DNA of 64,000 nucleotides from Micavibrio aeruginosavorus ARL-13. Lineage in GTDB: Bacteria; Pseudomonadota; Alphaproteobacteria; Micavibrionales; Micavibrionaceae. This document shows positions 27,479 to 36,989 of this stretch, one piece after another. Every line of letters starts with the position of its first letter. The stretch's first letter is position 1. A program made the translations under genes and the position numbers. Below the pieces are notes generated by a model that saw only the letters and a program-made list of their open reading frames with translations, was not told where the DNA came from and ran no database searches. The stretch lies in contig NC_016026.1 in assembly GCF_000226315.1 (NCBI RefSeq), positions 1,364,001 through 1,428,000 on the forward strand. Reading direction: 5' to 3'.

Positions 27479-28078
27479 ATGAAAAAACAACTGTCCAAAT
27501 ATTTCGCTGGTGCCTTGCTGTCCACTGCCGCTGTGCTGAGCACGGGCTGCGCAACATCAAACCCGTATGGCGGTCTGCCGCAATATGGCAGCACGCAAGC
27601 TCCGGAACGCATGCAAAATACACAAGTTGCCCCGAACGGCGTTCGCATGGATCCATATGGTGCCCCGGTCCGCGTTCACTATAACGCCTGCGGTGCCTTG
27701 AATCAGGCTATTCGTAACACACAACCGTCCAACGGCACGCAACGCGCAATTACATCCAGCGTTGGTATGGCCGCCGGTGCAATCCGCAGTGGTCGCAGCA
27801 ACCGCATCGGTGACATCGCAGCAGGGGCCGCCGTTGGTATTGTTGGTTCCATCGTGGGCGACCGCGCTAATCAGGCCATCAATCAACCGCGCATCAACCA
27901 GCTGGAAGCCGATTGCAACCAGCAACGCGCTTATGAAGACTGGAACCGCGTAAACCGCCAATACCAACAAATTCAGATGCAGCAAATGCGCCGTAACAAT
28001 GGTGGTTATAACAACAACTACTACCAGAACGCGCAACCGTACCCGGCCCCGCAGCCGACCTATCGCTACGGCCAGTAA
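27479..28078 (+). CDS. Glycine-zipper lipoprotein
   Basis: A 199-residue predicted lipoprotein: signal MKKQLSKYFAGALLSTAAVL and lipobox LSTGC (Cys24). A glycine-zipper hydrophobic segment (IGDIAAGAAVGIVGSIVGDR, about residues 109-128) suggests insertion in or association with the outer membrane, like the YMGG/17 kDa antigen group. The C terminus is low-complexity and rich in Gln, Asn, Tyr and Pro. A clear ribosome binding site (AGAGGG) precedes the ATG and a terminator follows, so it is a single-gene unit. Confidence 0.8.
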   Translation: MKKQLSKYFAGALLSTAAVLSTGCATSNPYGGLPQYGSTQAPERMQNTQVAPNGVRMDPYGAPVRVHYNACGALNQAIRNTQPSNGTQRAITSSVGMAAGAIRSGRSNRIGDIAAGAAVGIVGSIVGDRANQAINQPRINQLEADCNQQRAYEDWNRVNRQYQQIQMQQMRRNNGGYNNNYYQNAQPYPAPQPTYRYGQ

Positions 28079-28100
28079 GCTTAACCGCATCACCAAGTTA

Positions 28101-28135
28101 AAAAGCGCCGGAGACACCCTCCCGGCGCTTTTTTC
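28101..28135 (+). terminator. Intrinsic terminator after the glycine-zipper lipoprotein
   Basis: AAAAGCGCCG and CGGCGCTTTT form a 10-bp stem with a 12-base loop, followed by TTC, 22 bases past the stop codon. Confidence 0.85.
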
Positions 28136-28210
28136 ACTGGACCTTGCATTTTTCCATGGGCGCTTTTTTCATGATGGACAAAACGCCCATTCCGCTTATC
28201 CTGAAACCCG

Positions 28211-29752
28211 ATGAAAAAGACCGTTATAAGCATTGCCGCCCTCCTGTTGATCGTCTGCGCCGGATTGGCGTTTGGCGGATCCGGGCTGCTGGCAAAATGG
28301 CGTGTGCATCAGGCGTTGGGCATGCTTGGCTTCACCCATGCCCACGGCGGTCAGGCCGAGTGGGCGGATGGTGGAATCATTCTGCGTGATATCAAGATTG
28401 ATAAAGACGGGTTCAGCACCATCGAACAAATGCGCATCAACGGGCCTCTGGCCATGCTGATGCCATTTCTGGGCGGCATGCCATCCATTACCATTGACCG
28501 CGCAACATTGACGATTGATGCCGCAGCGTTGTTATTGCCGTTTCGCGGCGACATGAAATTCCCGCAACAATCCCTGCCTGCGCTTTTTAAAAAGAACAGC
28601 ATTCAAAATATCGCACTAAACGCCGTGCAGATTGATATGAACAGCCCGGCGGGCGCTATCCGTGTGGAGGCCAAAGGACAAGCCACCACCCTGCCCGATG
28701 GCGGCGTGCGGTTGCAGGGCGTTGTTTGGGGTTCGCAATATCAACTCACCACGACAATCTCTGCCAATGGCGAAGTGGCAGCGGATGGGACACTCTCTGC
28801 CGATTTTGAAATTCAGGACGGCAAGGCCAACATGAAAACCATCATGGCCAGCCGCATGGGCGGCTGGGCCATCCTGAATGCCGCACCGAACCAACCCGTT
28901 ACGATCAGCGCCCAATTGGCCGCCGGGCAATTCGTCTATCACGGCATTGCCATGAACGGCATGACGGCCACGCTCAACGGCCCGGCCCCAGCCATGAAAG
29001 CCACGATGCAGGCCGCGCTGGCCGGCGGAGCAAAGGGCACGAATATAACCGCGGACTGGGCCGGAACCATTGGCAAGACCGAAAGCGCCACCATCCGCGC
29101 ACAGGTGGACAACGCCGCCGATCTGTTCGCCGCCTTGGGCGCGGGTGTCTTAAAACAAAACGGCCACGCCATTGCCGTACCGAGTGATGACGTGCGTGAA
29201 AAACAATCGCGGCCAGGCATGATCGTTACAGCAACAGCCCGCACAACGGCCCCGCAAAAAACCTATGACCTGTCCATCACCGGATTGGATAACGCGGAAT
29301 GGATGCGTGGGGAATGGCGGCATATGCCAAGCATGATTGAACTGGACATCCACAATCTGGACATGGATGAATTTACGTCGGTTGCCGGGTGGAAGAATAC
29401 GCGGCTGTCAGGCACGCTGACGGGCCTGGCCGGAATTATTTTCACACCGAATGAAGGATTGAATATTCAGGACGCCCTGTTCCGCACGGCATCATCCGGT
29501 ACGCTGAAATTCGGCGGCGATGAATTCCCTGACCACATTACGATTGAGGATGCGGGAACCAAGGAAACCCGCACGTTGATGAAAAATTTCGATTATGGAT
29601 TGATTGAAATTTATATTGATGGCCCAGGCGCTGGCCCAATGGATACCGATATTACAATTGGCGGCCGCACAGCAGGAAACCAGTCAAAACCTGATATCAT
29701 CCAATTGCACAGCAAAGCCGGATTGATGGGATTGGTTGGATTAACCCCTTAA
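28211..29752 (+). CDS. AsmA/YdbH-like envelope protein
   Basis: A 513-residue protein with an N-terminal signal anchor (ISIAALLLIVCAGLAFGG) and a long periplasmic part made of beta-strand repeats of the kind seen in AsmA-like bridges (SITIDRATLTIDAAALLLPF; NSIQNIALNAVQIDMNSPAG; SSGTLKFGGDEF). The closing region (NFDYGLIEIYIDGPG; QSKPDIIQLHSKAGLMG) resembles the YdbH end. Members are thought to move phospholipid between the two membranes, so an envelope lipid role is inferred. It converges on lptD, with only 4 bases between the stop codons. Confidence 0.65.
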   Translation: MKKTVISIAALLLIVCAGLAFGGSGLLAKWRVHQALGMLGFTHAHGGQAEWADGGIILRDIKIDKDGFSTIEQMRINGPLAMLMPFLGGMPSITIDRATLTIDAAALLLPFRGDMKFPQQSLPALFKKNSIQNIALNAVQIDMNSPAGAIRVEAKGQATTLPDGGVRLQGVVWGSQYQLTTTISANGEVAADGTLSADFEIQDGKANMKTIMASRMGGWAILNAAPNQPVTISAQLAAGQFVYHGIAMNGMTATLNGPAPAMKATMQAALAGGAKGTNITADWAGTIGKTESATIRAQVDNAADLFAALGAGVLKQNGHAIAVPSDDVREKQSRPGMIVTATARTTAPQKTYDLSITGLDNAEWMRGEWRHMPSMIELDIHNLDMDEFTSVAGWKNTRLSGTLTGLAGIIFTPNEGLNIQDALFRTASSGTLKFGGDEFPDHITIEDAGTKETRTLMKNFDYGLIEIYIDGPGAGPMDTDITIGGRTAGNQSKPDIIQLHSKAGLMGLVGLTP

Positions 29753-29756
29753 AAGG

Positions 29757-31997
29757 TCAATCATCATCGTCATCGCTAGAGCTGGACAGGTTCACGCCCG
29801 ACGTTGAAAATTCACCAATCTGCTTCAGGCCGATCCGGAACATAATCTCCGTCCCGCTTTCACCCGATGAATCACGCGTCAGGTTACGCTCCAGCGTGCT
29901 GGAGAGAGTGAAACACTGGCCCAGATAATCCAGGCCAAAAATTGCTTCACGCATTCCTTTTTCTTCATCGTTACTCATGTCGTACAGAATACCTGTACGC
30001 GCCTGCCATTCTTCGCTGAAACGATAGGCCAGCGCCCCACGGATCTGTTCACGGTCCTCGCTCAGCTCTGCACCTTCAATCGCCTTGGTGTATAAATACT
30101 GGCTTCCCAGCGTAATCGCCCCCAGATAGGCAATGGCGTCCACTTCGTGACGGCGCGATGACATGTCATCCTGATCCAGCTGGAAGCGGTAATTGACATC
30201 CATCATATCCTTGTAGCTGGCAATAACCTGCCCCACCAGGTCGGATGTATCTTCGGATAAACCGGACCCTTCCGGGAACGGCGTGGTATTATCGTCCAAA
30301 CGATAGCTTTGACCAAGGAACACTTCACCCTTGCTGCCATCATAGCCATACACGCCCGTCCGCACGCCGTATGTCGCATGTGACCCATCTTCAATCCGGT
30401 CATAACCGGGGAAACGGTCGCTGGAAAACAGGTTACTGGCGTCCAGCTGAACGTCCTGACTGTCTTCGTTCGGGATGTTACTGCTTTCTGAACTGATGTT
30501 CGGCGATACGGTCAATGCGGCTTCCGGCGCGATCACCAATTGCGAACGCTCGAAATCCTTCGCCACAGGATAGGTTGTCACGATATGCGCACTGGCAAAC
30601 CCGCGTGTCTCTTTGCCTTCGTTGCTGCGACCCGGTTCCGTGTCGGCAATATCGCGATCTGATGTATAATACCCATCGCCCCGCAATTTCAGGTCAACCG
30701 TGGTCAACAATCCCGTATCGCTAGTCAGGCGGCGTTGCCAGCCCAGTTCCGCAACAATCCGGTCCATGTCCTGTCCGCTACCCTCACGGTGCAGGTTCAG
30801 GACAGAGAGATCGGCACTCCATCGCCCGCCCAGCATCTGGCCCGGTTCACCCAGCATGGACACCTGCATTTCCGGCAGGACATTGGGCTGGTCACGCTGT
30901 TCTTCGCGGATACGAATATCCTGGAACGACAGCAAACGCCCAACGGCGTAATTTCGCCCCGAAAAACGTTCAACGTAAATCTGGTTTTCCAGCACGTCAT
31001 CATCGCTGAAATCATACTGGCGCATATACTGGTCATCCGATGCGATTTCCAGCCCAATCCCCGCGCGCCATTTTTCATTGATGTTCCACAAGCCATCGGC
31101 AATCAGGTGGCCGCGCGCTTCTTCATCTTGCTCAACATCCTCACCACCGACATCTTCGGTCCGGCTGGAATAGGTCGCGCCGCCACTCATTTCCAGATAG
31201 GCATTGTTGAAACGATGGCGATATTCGCCAAACACCAGCGGCAATTGATCGGTCATCGCCGTCACGCCAATCGTCGCATCGCGGTGCGGATCAATGGCGT
31301 AGTAATAGCTGTTGCTGATTTGCAGGCCCAAATCACTGCTGTATCCAAAACTGGGCGTCAGCAATCCGCTTTTCTGCTTCACCGTACCGTCGGCATGGGA
31401 CACATACGGGGTCCAGAATACAGGCACGCCGAAGACATCAAACGTCGCATTGTGATAGATGATGCGCTGTTCTTCCTTGTTATGAATGACCTCACCCGCG
31501 CGGATCTGCCAGACAGGCTCCGCATCAGGATTGGTTTCACACGGTTCGCATGGAGTATAGGCGGCTTTGCTCAACGTGGTGACATTTCCGCCTGCGCGCA
31601 CACCACGCTCCGCCCACAGACGCGATCCGTCCTCCAATGTCGAATAGACATGATCGACATAGCCTTCCGTCATCTGCCGGGATAATTCCAGTTCCTCGGC
31701 GCGGTGTACATCGCCGTTGGCTTCGGTCAGCACGACATTGCCCACGGCCTTGGCCTTATCCGTCGTCAAATTATAAATAACTTTATCGGCCTTCAGCGTG
31801 CGGCCACCCTGCACCATTTCAACGTTGCCCGTTGCGGTGACGGTTTGGGTTTGATCGTCATGGACCAGATTGTCGGCGACAAAATCCACCGGGCCTTTTT
31901 CAGGCTCCAGCGTTTGCGCAACGACAGGCGTCCCCGCCAGACAGATCAGGCAGGAACATAACAACGCGGCTTTACGCAAACGGAAAAGGCTGGACAT
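29757..31997 (-). CDS. lptD: LPS-assembly protein LptD
   Basis: Outer-membrane beta-barrel that inserts lipopolysaccharide with LptE. The 746-residue protein has a signal peptide (AALLCSCLICLAGTPVVAQ), an OstA/LptA-like jellyroll (VDFVADNLVHDDQTQTVTAT, GNVEMVQGGRTLKADKVIY, about residues 37-95) and the C-terminal LptD barrel (GVPVFWTPYVSHADGTVKQ, GLLTPSFGYSSDLGLQISNS). Mature cysteines visible are TPCEPC (about residues 148-151) and one in LGQCF near the end, fewer than in E. coli, so disulfide maturation would differ. The tail ends in Ser/Asp (SSSSDDDDD). surA, pdxA and rsmA, its usual neighbours, are absent. Confidence 0.96.
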   Translation of the reverse strand: MSSLFRLRKAALLCSCLICLAGTPVVAQTLEPEKGPVDFVADNLVHDDQTQTVTATGNVEMVQGGRTLKADKVIYNLTTDKAKAVGNVVLTEANGDVHRAEELELSRQMTEGYVDHVYSTLEDGSRLWAERGVRAGGNVTTLSKAAYTPCEPCETNPDAEPVWQIRAGEVIHNKEEQRIIYHNATFDVFGVPVFWTPYVSHADGTVKQKSGLLTPSFGYSSDLGLQISNSYYYAIDPHRDATIGVTAMTDQLPLVFGEYRHRFNNAYLEMSGGATYSSRTEDVGGEDVEQDEEARGHLIADGLWNINEKWRAGIGLEIASDDQYMRQYDFSDDDVLENQIYVERFSGRNYAVGRLLSFQDIRIREEQRDQPNVLPEMQVSMLGEPGQMLGGRWSADLSVLNLHREGSGQDMDRIVAELGWQRRLTSDTGLLTTVDLKLRGDGYYTSDRDIADTEPGRSNEGKETRGFASAHIVTTYPVAKDFERSQLVIAPEAALTVSPNISSESSNIPNEDSQDVQLDASNLFSSDRFPGYDRIEDGSHATYGVRTGVYGYDGSKGEVFLGQSYRLDDNTTPFPEGSGLSEDTSDLVGQVIASYKDMMDVNYRFQLDQDDMSSRRHEVDAIAYLGAITLGSQYLYTKAIEGAELSEDREQIRGALAYRFSEEWQARTGILYDMSNDEEKGMREAIFGLDYLGQCFTLSSTLERNLTRDSSGESGTEIMFRIGLKQIGEFSTSGVNLSSSSDDDDD

Positions 31998-32141
31998 GCC
32001 ATCCCCAAAGACAATTTAGAAAACGAAAAAGAGGCCCGGCGAATGCCAGACCCAACCCCGCCCCCATGATCATGGATGCGCCGAGGCAAGTCAAGCCAAC
32101 GGATTGAAAAAACGGCAGATTTTATAGGATTTTATGGTCGA

Positions 32142-33611
32142 TTACTTCCGCAGAAACGCCGGCAGATCATCCCCGAAGCTGGCCGGCCCGTCATCATCAT
32201 GGTCCCGGCGCGGGCGTTTATTGTGTTGGGGGTTTTGCTGCTGCGGGCGTGGCTGTTCGCTGCGCTGGTCACGGGCTTGCGGCGGGCGTTGCTCACGCGG
32301 CGGTTGGCGTGGCTGATCATCCCGGCGGGGGGCAGCATCCTCACGGCGCGGCCCACGGGCCTGTTGCTGGCCACGGTCATTGCGTCCGCCAGCCTTGTGG
32401 TCACGGCCGCCACGATCACGACCACCGCGACCACCTTCGCGGCCACTCTCTCTACGACCTTCGCTGGCTTCACCCGGCTGCGGCGCATCAAAACCCTCAA
32501 CCGTTTCAACCGGGATCGGTTTTTGAATGCGCTGTTCAATCGCGGCGACATATTTCGTGTCATCCGGCGTGGCCATGGTCCAGGCGCGCCCGGTCATGCC
32601 GGCGCGGCCCGTCCGGCCAATACGGTGCACGTAATCATCGGCATGCATCGGCACATCGAAATTGAACACGTGCGATACGGCATCAACATCCAAACCACGC
32701 GCGGCCACGTCACTGCAGACCAGCAAGCTGACCAGACCTTCTTTGAAGTCCAGCAACGTTTTTGTACGGGCGGATTGCACCATGTCACCATGCAACGGCG
32801 CGGCGGCATAATTGTGGTTCTGCAGGAATTTTGCCAGACCCGCGATATCTTTTTTCCGGTTGCAGAAAATGAACGCGTTTTTCACGTCTTCCTGCTGGAT
32901 CAAAGCATCCAGCAATTCCATCTTCTGACGTTCCTTCACCCACACCAGCGCCTGACGCACATTGGCGTTGGTTGACGCCGGGGCCGCAACCGCAATGGTT
33001 TTCGGGTTGCTGAGGAATTTGTCGGCCAGACGTTTAATTTCCGGCGGCATTGTTGCAGAAAACAGCAATGTCTGACGCATCGGCGGGATCTTGGACACGA
33101 TCTTCTCGATATCGGGAATGAACCCCATATCCAGCATACGGTCGGCCTCGTCGATCACCAGAACCTTGATGTCGTTCAGCAGGATATTCCCGCGTTCGAA
33201 CAGATCCAGCAAACGACCCGGCGTTGCGATCAGAACATCCACACCGCGATCCAGCAATTTAATCTGGTCGCCCATGGATTCACCACCGACCAGCAAAGCC
33301 TTGGTCAGCGCGTTGTACTTGCCATAGGTGTCAAAGTTTTCGGCAACCTGTGCCGCCAATTCGCGTGTCGGAACCAACACCAGCGAACGCGGCATCCGCG
33401 CCTTGGCCCGGCCACCGGACAGAATTTCAATCATCGGTAATGTGAAGCTGGCCGTCTTGCCCGTACCCGTTTGCGCCAGACCAACAATGTCGCGCATCAT
33501 CAAAACCACGGGGATGGCTTGTTCTTGAATGGGGGTCGGTGTGGTGTAGCCGCATTCTTCAACGGCTTTCAGAACTTCAGGGCTCAGGCCCAAATCTTCA
33601 AAGGTGGTCAT
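32142..33611 (-). CDS. DEAD-box RNA helicase, RhlE-like
   Basis: ATP-dependent RNA helicase, probably in ribosome assembly or RNA decay. The 489-residue protein has all core motifs: Q-motif TPTPIQEQAIP, Walker A AQTGTGKTASF, PTRELAAQ, DEAD in VIDEADRMLDMGF, SAT, ARGLDV and HRIGRTGRAG. The core ends near residue 375. The C-terminal 115 residues are disordered and rich in Arg, Gly, Asp, Gln and Pro (GREGGRGGRDRGGRD), a typical RNA-binding tail. It is transcribed towards lptD. A second helicase is encoded at 51033. Confidence 0.95.
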   Translation of the reverse strand: MTTFEDLGLSPEVLKAVEECGYTTPTPIQEQAIPVVLMMRDIVGLAQTGTGKTASFTLPMIEILSGGRAKARMPRSLVLVPTRELAAQVAENFDTYGKYNALTKALLVGGESMGDQIKLLDRGVDVLIATPGRLLDLFERGNILLNDIKVLVIDEADRMLDMGFIPDIEKIVSKIPPMRQTLLFSATMPPEIKRLADKFLSNPKTIAVAAPASTNANVRQALVWVKERQKMELLDALIQQEDVKNAFIFCNRKKDIAGLAKFLQNHNYAAAPLHGDMVQSARTKTLLDFKEGLVSLLVCSDVAARGLDVDAVSHVFNFDVPMHADDYVHRIGRTGRAGMTGRAWTMATPDDTKYVAAIEQRIQKPIPVETVEGFDAPQPGEASEGRRESGREGGRGGRDRGGRDHKAGGRNDRGQQQARGPRREDAAPRRDDQPRQPPREQRPPQARDQRSEQPRPQQQNPQHNKRPRRDHDDDGPASFGDDLPAFLRK

Positions 33612-33877
33612 GCAATCGTTTCAATCTGATGGTTCATCTGGCGGGCCCGGATGGCCGGCCAATACGTGTAAAGGTCCTTGAATTTGTGGGCTTTTCATAG
33701 CGTATGACCCGCCGTAAAGCAAGCTTTACAGGGATAAAGCCGTGATCGGACGGGTTTTTGGCTCCTATTCTTAATAATATGAAAAATATATTGACGTCCG
33801 CTTAAAAACGGCGCAAATTCGCCCACGAAATCAGCCCGAATGGGCACACCCCCAAAGGATAATAGAGGAATCGTACA

Positions 33878-34153
33878 ATGAGCGCACAACACACCTACAC
33901 CGTAACCCTAGCCGATCAAAACCTGGTCTCCCCGCACGCCCACATCGAAGAAATGGAAAACGCAATTTCCGACATGGCGTTTGTATTCAACTTCACAGCC
34001 GATATCGTCAAGAACCCGGTTGGCAAAGATGGTAAACTGAGCCTGAAACTGGTTGCAAACGAAGAATTCGCCGAATTGGTTGAAAACACCGCTGGCGTAG
34101 AATCCATCAAAAAACACGCGCACACCCCGTGCTGCGGCGGTTGCAAACCGTAA
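33878..34153 (+). CDS. Small protein with CCGGC tail, paralogue A
   Basis: A 91-residue protein of unknown function; ATG preceded by GAGGAA. It resembles the next gene: both start with a strand YxVTL, contain NEEFAELVENTAGVESI or NFVEQVENTDGVKSI, and have a similar length. The pattern recalls the small alpha/beta fold of inhibitor I9/propeptide domains, but this is only by eye. The C terminus HTPCCGGCKP carries three cysteines, suggesting metal or redox chemistry; the paralogue lacks it. A terminator separates the two genes. Confidence 0.75.
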   Translation: MSAQHTYTVTLADQNLVSPHAHIEEMENAISDMAFVFNFTADIVKNPVGKDGKLSLKLVANEEFAELVENTAGVESIKKHAHTPCCGGCKP

Positions 34154-34181
34154 GCTGTTTTTGATAGATAACGATTGAAAG

Positions 34182-34215
34182 AAGCCGGGCCATCCATACG
34201 CGCCCGGCTTTTTTA
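34182..34215 (+). terminator. Intrinsic terminator after paralogue A
   Basis: AAGCCGGGC pairs with GCCCGGCTT around an 11-base loop and is followed by TTTTAAC, 28 bases past the stop. Confidence 0.85.
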
Positions 34216-34261
34216 ACCAACGATAAAAAAGTAAAAACTGCGGTATAGAGAAAGCACAACG

Positions 34262-34501
34262 ATGTCCGACAAATACATTGTCACACTGCACAGCCACGAT
34301 TCCAAACATCAGGATAAAATGCGCGATGCCCTGCTCGACATGGGCCGTGAATTTAATCAGGCCGTTTTGGTTCTGAAACGTGCCCCGTCGCATGAAGGGC
34401 AACAACTGACCCTGATCTGCAAAGAAAACTTCGTGGAACAGGTTGAAAACACGGATGGCGTTAAATCCATTGTAAAAACCGGGCCATCGTACCAGATGTA
34501 G
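34262..34501 (+). CDS. Small protein, paralogue B
   Basis: A 79-residue protein of unknown function, related to the protein at 33878-34153 over its whole length (YIVTLHSHDSKHQDKMRDAL and EQVENTDGVKSIVKTG), but without the cysteine-rich tail. No signal peptide or membrane segment. It ends 12 bases before the convergent rsm22 stop codon, with a shared hairpin between the two genes. Confidence 0.75.
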   Translation: MSDKYIVTLHSHDSKHQDKMRDALLDMGREFNQAVLVLKRAPSHEGQQLTLICKENFVEQVENTDGVKSIVKTGPSYQM

Positions 34502-34503
34502 AT

Positions 34504-34527
34504 ATTTCTCGTTTTACAACGAGAAAT
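34504..34527. terminator. Hairpin shared by two convergent genes
   Basis: ATTTCTCGTT and AACGAGAAAT form a perfect 10-bp stem with loop TTAC. The rsm22 stop codon lies in the loop. It may terminate the + strand gene and protect the 3' end of rsm22. Confidence 0.5.
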
Positions 34528-35476
34528 CGACAGCATCGCCCCAATCAAGGTGCTTGATCTCTTTGTACCGCGGATCGCTTTTGGCGATCTGCGCCGTACC
34601 GAAATCGCCTTGATCATCACACATTTCCACCTGCATCACCTTGGCCCCGGCCACATGGCCCAGCACGCGCCCTTGCGGCAACGCCACCGGCATTCGGGAA
34701 AACGCGATGTAGGAGAATTTTTCATCTTCATACCCAAGCGCCCCGCCCTTCAATGACCGATGCAGCTTGCTGCGCTCCACCCGTTGGGAAAAATGGCACC
34801 ACCGTTTTCCCGCATCATGTAACGGGCACGTCCCCATTTGCGGGCACGGTGCGGCTATATATGCGCCTTTTTCCAGCAAATGGTCACGCACACCTTGCAC
34901 CACGGCGCTGCCCTCTGGCGTACCGGGTTCGATAATCACCAATGTGCCGGAACACGCGGCCCAGAGCTTATCAATCACCGCCGCCCGCGCCCGTGCATTC
35001 AGTTCATTCAAAACATAGCCCGCCGTGACCAGATCGAAGTCTTTCCCCGGCATTTCAACCCCGACCAGATCGCCATTGATCCAATTGCCATTGGGTACCA
35101 AACTGGCCCCGATGCCGCGCAAATGCGCATTGGGTTCAATCAATGTCACCTGACGCAAGCTGTCGAAATGATCCAGCGCGGCCAGCGCCACCGTTCCCGG
35201 CCCGGCCCCAACATCCAGCATCGTGCGGGGCGTAAAATCATCCGGCAAGCGACCCAGCACGTGTTCCGCCGCACCATAAGTGGCGGGCAGACGCGTACCG
35301 ACATAGGCCAAGGCCTCGGCCCCATCGCGGATTTGCAGGTTGGCGCCCTCCTTGGCGAAGCTGCCTTCACGGCGATAGCGCGTTGAAACGGCCTCGGCGG
35401 CATCCCGCACGGCGTTCAACCCCGTTCCGGCCATCAAATTATCAATTTTTTCGCGCAAATCTGCGGGGATGGGCAT
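34514..35476 (-). CDS. Rsm22/METTL17-like methyltransferase-fold protein
   Basis: Member of the family of mitochondrial Rsm22/METTL17, which acts in small-subunit ribosome assembly and binds an iron-sulfur cluster. The 320-residue protein has a class I SAM-binding motif LDVGAGPGTVALAAL (about residues 87-101), VLNEL in place of a catalytic motif, and the family's cysteine pattern at Cys211, Cys217 and Cys227 (APCPQMGTCPLHDAGKRWCH), followed by the basic RVERSKLHRSLKGG. A later cysteine (VEMCDD) may be the fourth ligand. Likely a ribosome assembly factor; methyltransferase activity is unproven in the family. Confidence 0.88.
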   Translation of the reverse strand: MPIPADLREKIDNLMAGTGLNAVRDAAEAVSTRYRREGSFAKEGANLQIRDGAEALAYVGTRLPATYGAAEHVLGRLPDDFTPRTMLDVGAGPGTVALAALDHFDSLRQVTLIEPNAHLRGIGASLVPNGNWINGDLVGVEMPGKDFDLVTAGYVLNELNARARAAVIDKLWAACSGTLVIIEPGTPEGSAVVQGVRDHLLEKGAYIAAPCPQMGTCPLHDAGKRWCHFSQRVERSKLHRSLKGGALGYEDEKFSYIAFSRMPVALPQGRVLGHVAGAKVMQVEMCDDQGDFGTAQIAKSDPRYKEIKHLDWGDAVDFSL

Positions 35477-35574
35477 AGGTTAAGGTCCTTTCGCAACCGC
35501 ATCATACAGACCCGCACCCGGTCCTTCAATTCCGGCCTTCGCGGTGCTATTGTGGCCCCGCATTTATAGGCCGC

Positions 35575-35640
35575 CACCCCGGCGAAAGCCGGGATCTTCC
35601 AGCCATAACGGACGAAGACCCCGGCGTACGCCGGGGTGAC
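35575..35640. repeat. Dispersed palindromic repeat, copy 2
   Basis: Two hairpins: CACCCCGGCGAAAGCCGGGATC and GACCCCGGCGTACGCCGGGGTGA, with about 20 bases between. It lies 24 bases before kbl. Confidence 0.85.
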
Positions 35641-35664
35641 GCCAAGAGATAAAGGATTATACCG

Positions 35665-36870
35665 ATGAAAACCGCCCTGCTCGCTCATCTGGACCGCGAA
35701 ATTGCCGCCGTCCGCGCCGCTGGACTGTATAAAAGCGAACGCATCATCACCTCGCCGCAAAGCGCGGACATCACGGTGGCCAGCGGCGACCATGTTCTGA
35801 ATTTCTGCGCCAACAACTATCTGGGGCTGGCGAACGATCAGGATCTGATCGACACGGCAAAGGATACGCTGGATTCCCACGGCTTCGGTATGGCCTCCGT
35901 CCGTTTTATCTGCGGGACACAGGACATTCACAAAACGCTGGAACGCAGCATCAGCGAATTTCTGGGCACCGAAGACACCATCCTCTACTCCTCCTGCTTC
36001 GATGCCAATGGCGGGTTGTTTGAAACCCTGCTGGGTGAGGAAGACGCGATTATCAGCGACGAATTGAACCACGCCAGCATCATCGACGGCATCCGCCTGT
36101 GCAAGGCGAAACGCTGGCGTTACAAAAACAACGACATGGCCGATCTGGAAAAAGCATTGATCGAGGCCAAAGATTGCCGCCACCGTTTGATCGCCACCGA
36201 CGGCGTATTCTCGATGGACGGCTTCCTCGCCAACCTGCCCGCCATCTGTGATCTGGCCGAAAAATACGACGCCATGGTCATGGTGGATGACAGCCACGCG
36301 GTCGGATTCACCGGACCAAACGGCAAAGGCACCCCGGAATATTGGGGCGTGCAGGACCGGGTGGATATTATCACCGGCACGCTGGGCAAGGCCCTGGGCG
36401 GCGCATCGGGTGGTTACACCTCCGGCCCGAAACAGGTGATTGAATGGCTGCGCCAGCGCTCCCGCCCGTATCTGTTCTCCAACACGCTGGCCCCGGTGAT
36501 TACCGCGACGGCTGTGGCCACACTGGATAAACTCTCCGGCAAAGGCGGTGCCGATCTGCGGCAGCGCCTGAAGGACAACAGCCAGTATTTCCGCGCCGAA
36601 ATGACCAAACTGGGCTTTGAACTCGCCCCCGGCGACCACCCGATTATTCCGGTGATGATTTATGACGCGGCTTTGGCCACACAATTCGCCGACGCCATGC
36701 TGAAACGCGGCGTATACGTTGTCGGTTTCTCCTATCCCGTCGTGCCGCAAGGCAAAGCCCGCATCCGCACCCAAATGTCCGCCGCGCATACCCGTGCGCA
36801 ATTGGACAAGGCCATTGCGGCGTTTGCCGAGGTTGGTAAAGAACTGGGCATTTTGAAGAAAGCCGCATAA
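35665..36870 (+). CDS. kbl: 2-amino-3-ketobutyrate CoA ligase (glycine C-acetyltransferase)
   Basis: PLP enzyme that splits 2-amino-3-oxobutyrate with CoA into glycine and acetyl-CoA, the second step of threonine breakdown. The 401-residue protein has the alpha-oxoamine synthase signature with Lys242 ([15 protein letters not shown]) as Schiff base, [20 protein letters not shown] for cofactor binding and [13 protein letters not shown] at the N terminus. The next gene encodes Tdh, which makes its unstable substrate. The start at 35665 follows AAAGGA. A palindromic repeat stands on each side of the gene. Confidence 0.98.
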   Translation: MKTALLAHLDREIAAVRAAGLYKSERIITSPQSADITVASGDHVLNFCANNYLGLANDQDLIDTAKDTLDSHGFGMASVRFICGTQDIHKTLERSISEFLGTEDTILYSSCFDANGGLFETLLGEEDAIISDELNHASIIDGIRLCKAKRWRYKNNDMADLEKALIEAKDCRHRLIATDGVFSMDGFLANLPAICDLAEKYDAMVMVDDSHAVGFTGPNGKGTPEYWGVQDRVDIITGTLGKALGGASGGYTSGPKQVIEWLRQRSRPYLFSNTLAPVITATAVATLDKLSGKGGADLRQRLKDNSQYFRAEMTKLGFELAPGDHPIIPVMIYDAALATQFADAMLKRGVYVVGFSYPVVPQGKARIRTQMSAAHTRAQLDKAIAAFAEVGKELGILKKAA

Positions 36871-36891
36871 ACGGAAATAAAATACACAACC

Positions 36892-36957
36892 GTCATACCG
36901 GCGAAGGCCGGTATCCATGCAATAGACCGTATGGACTCCGGCCTGCGCCGGAGTGAC
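36892..36957. repeat. Dispersed palindromic repeat, copy 3
   Basis: Half A is ATACCGG...CCGGTAT and half B is ACTCCGG...CCGGAGT, each self-complementary though different from each other. It fills most of the kbl-tdh gap. Confidence 0.9.
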
Positions 36958-36989
36958 GAGAAAGAAAGTAACGATAGAGGACACTGACC

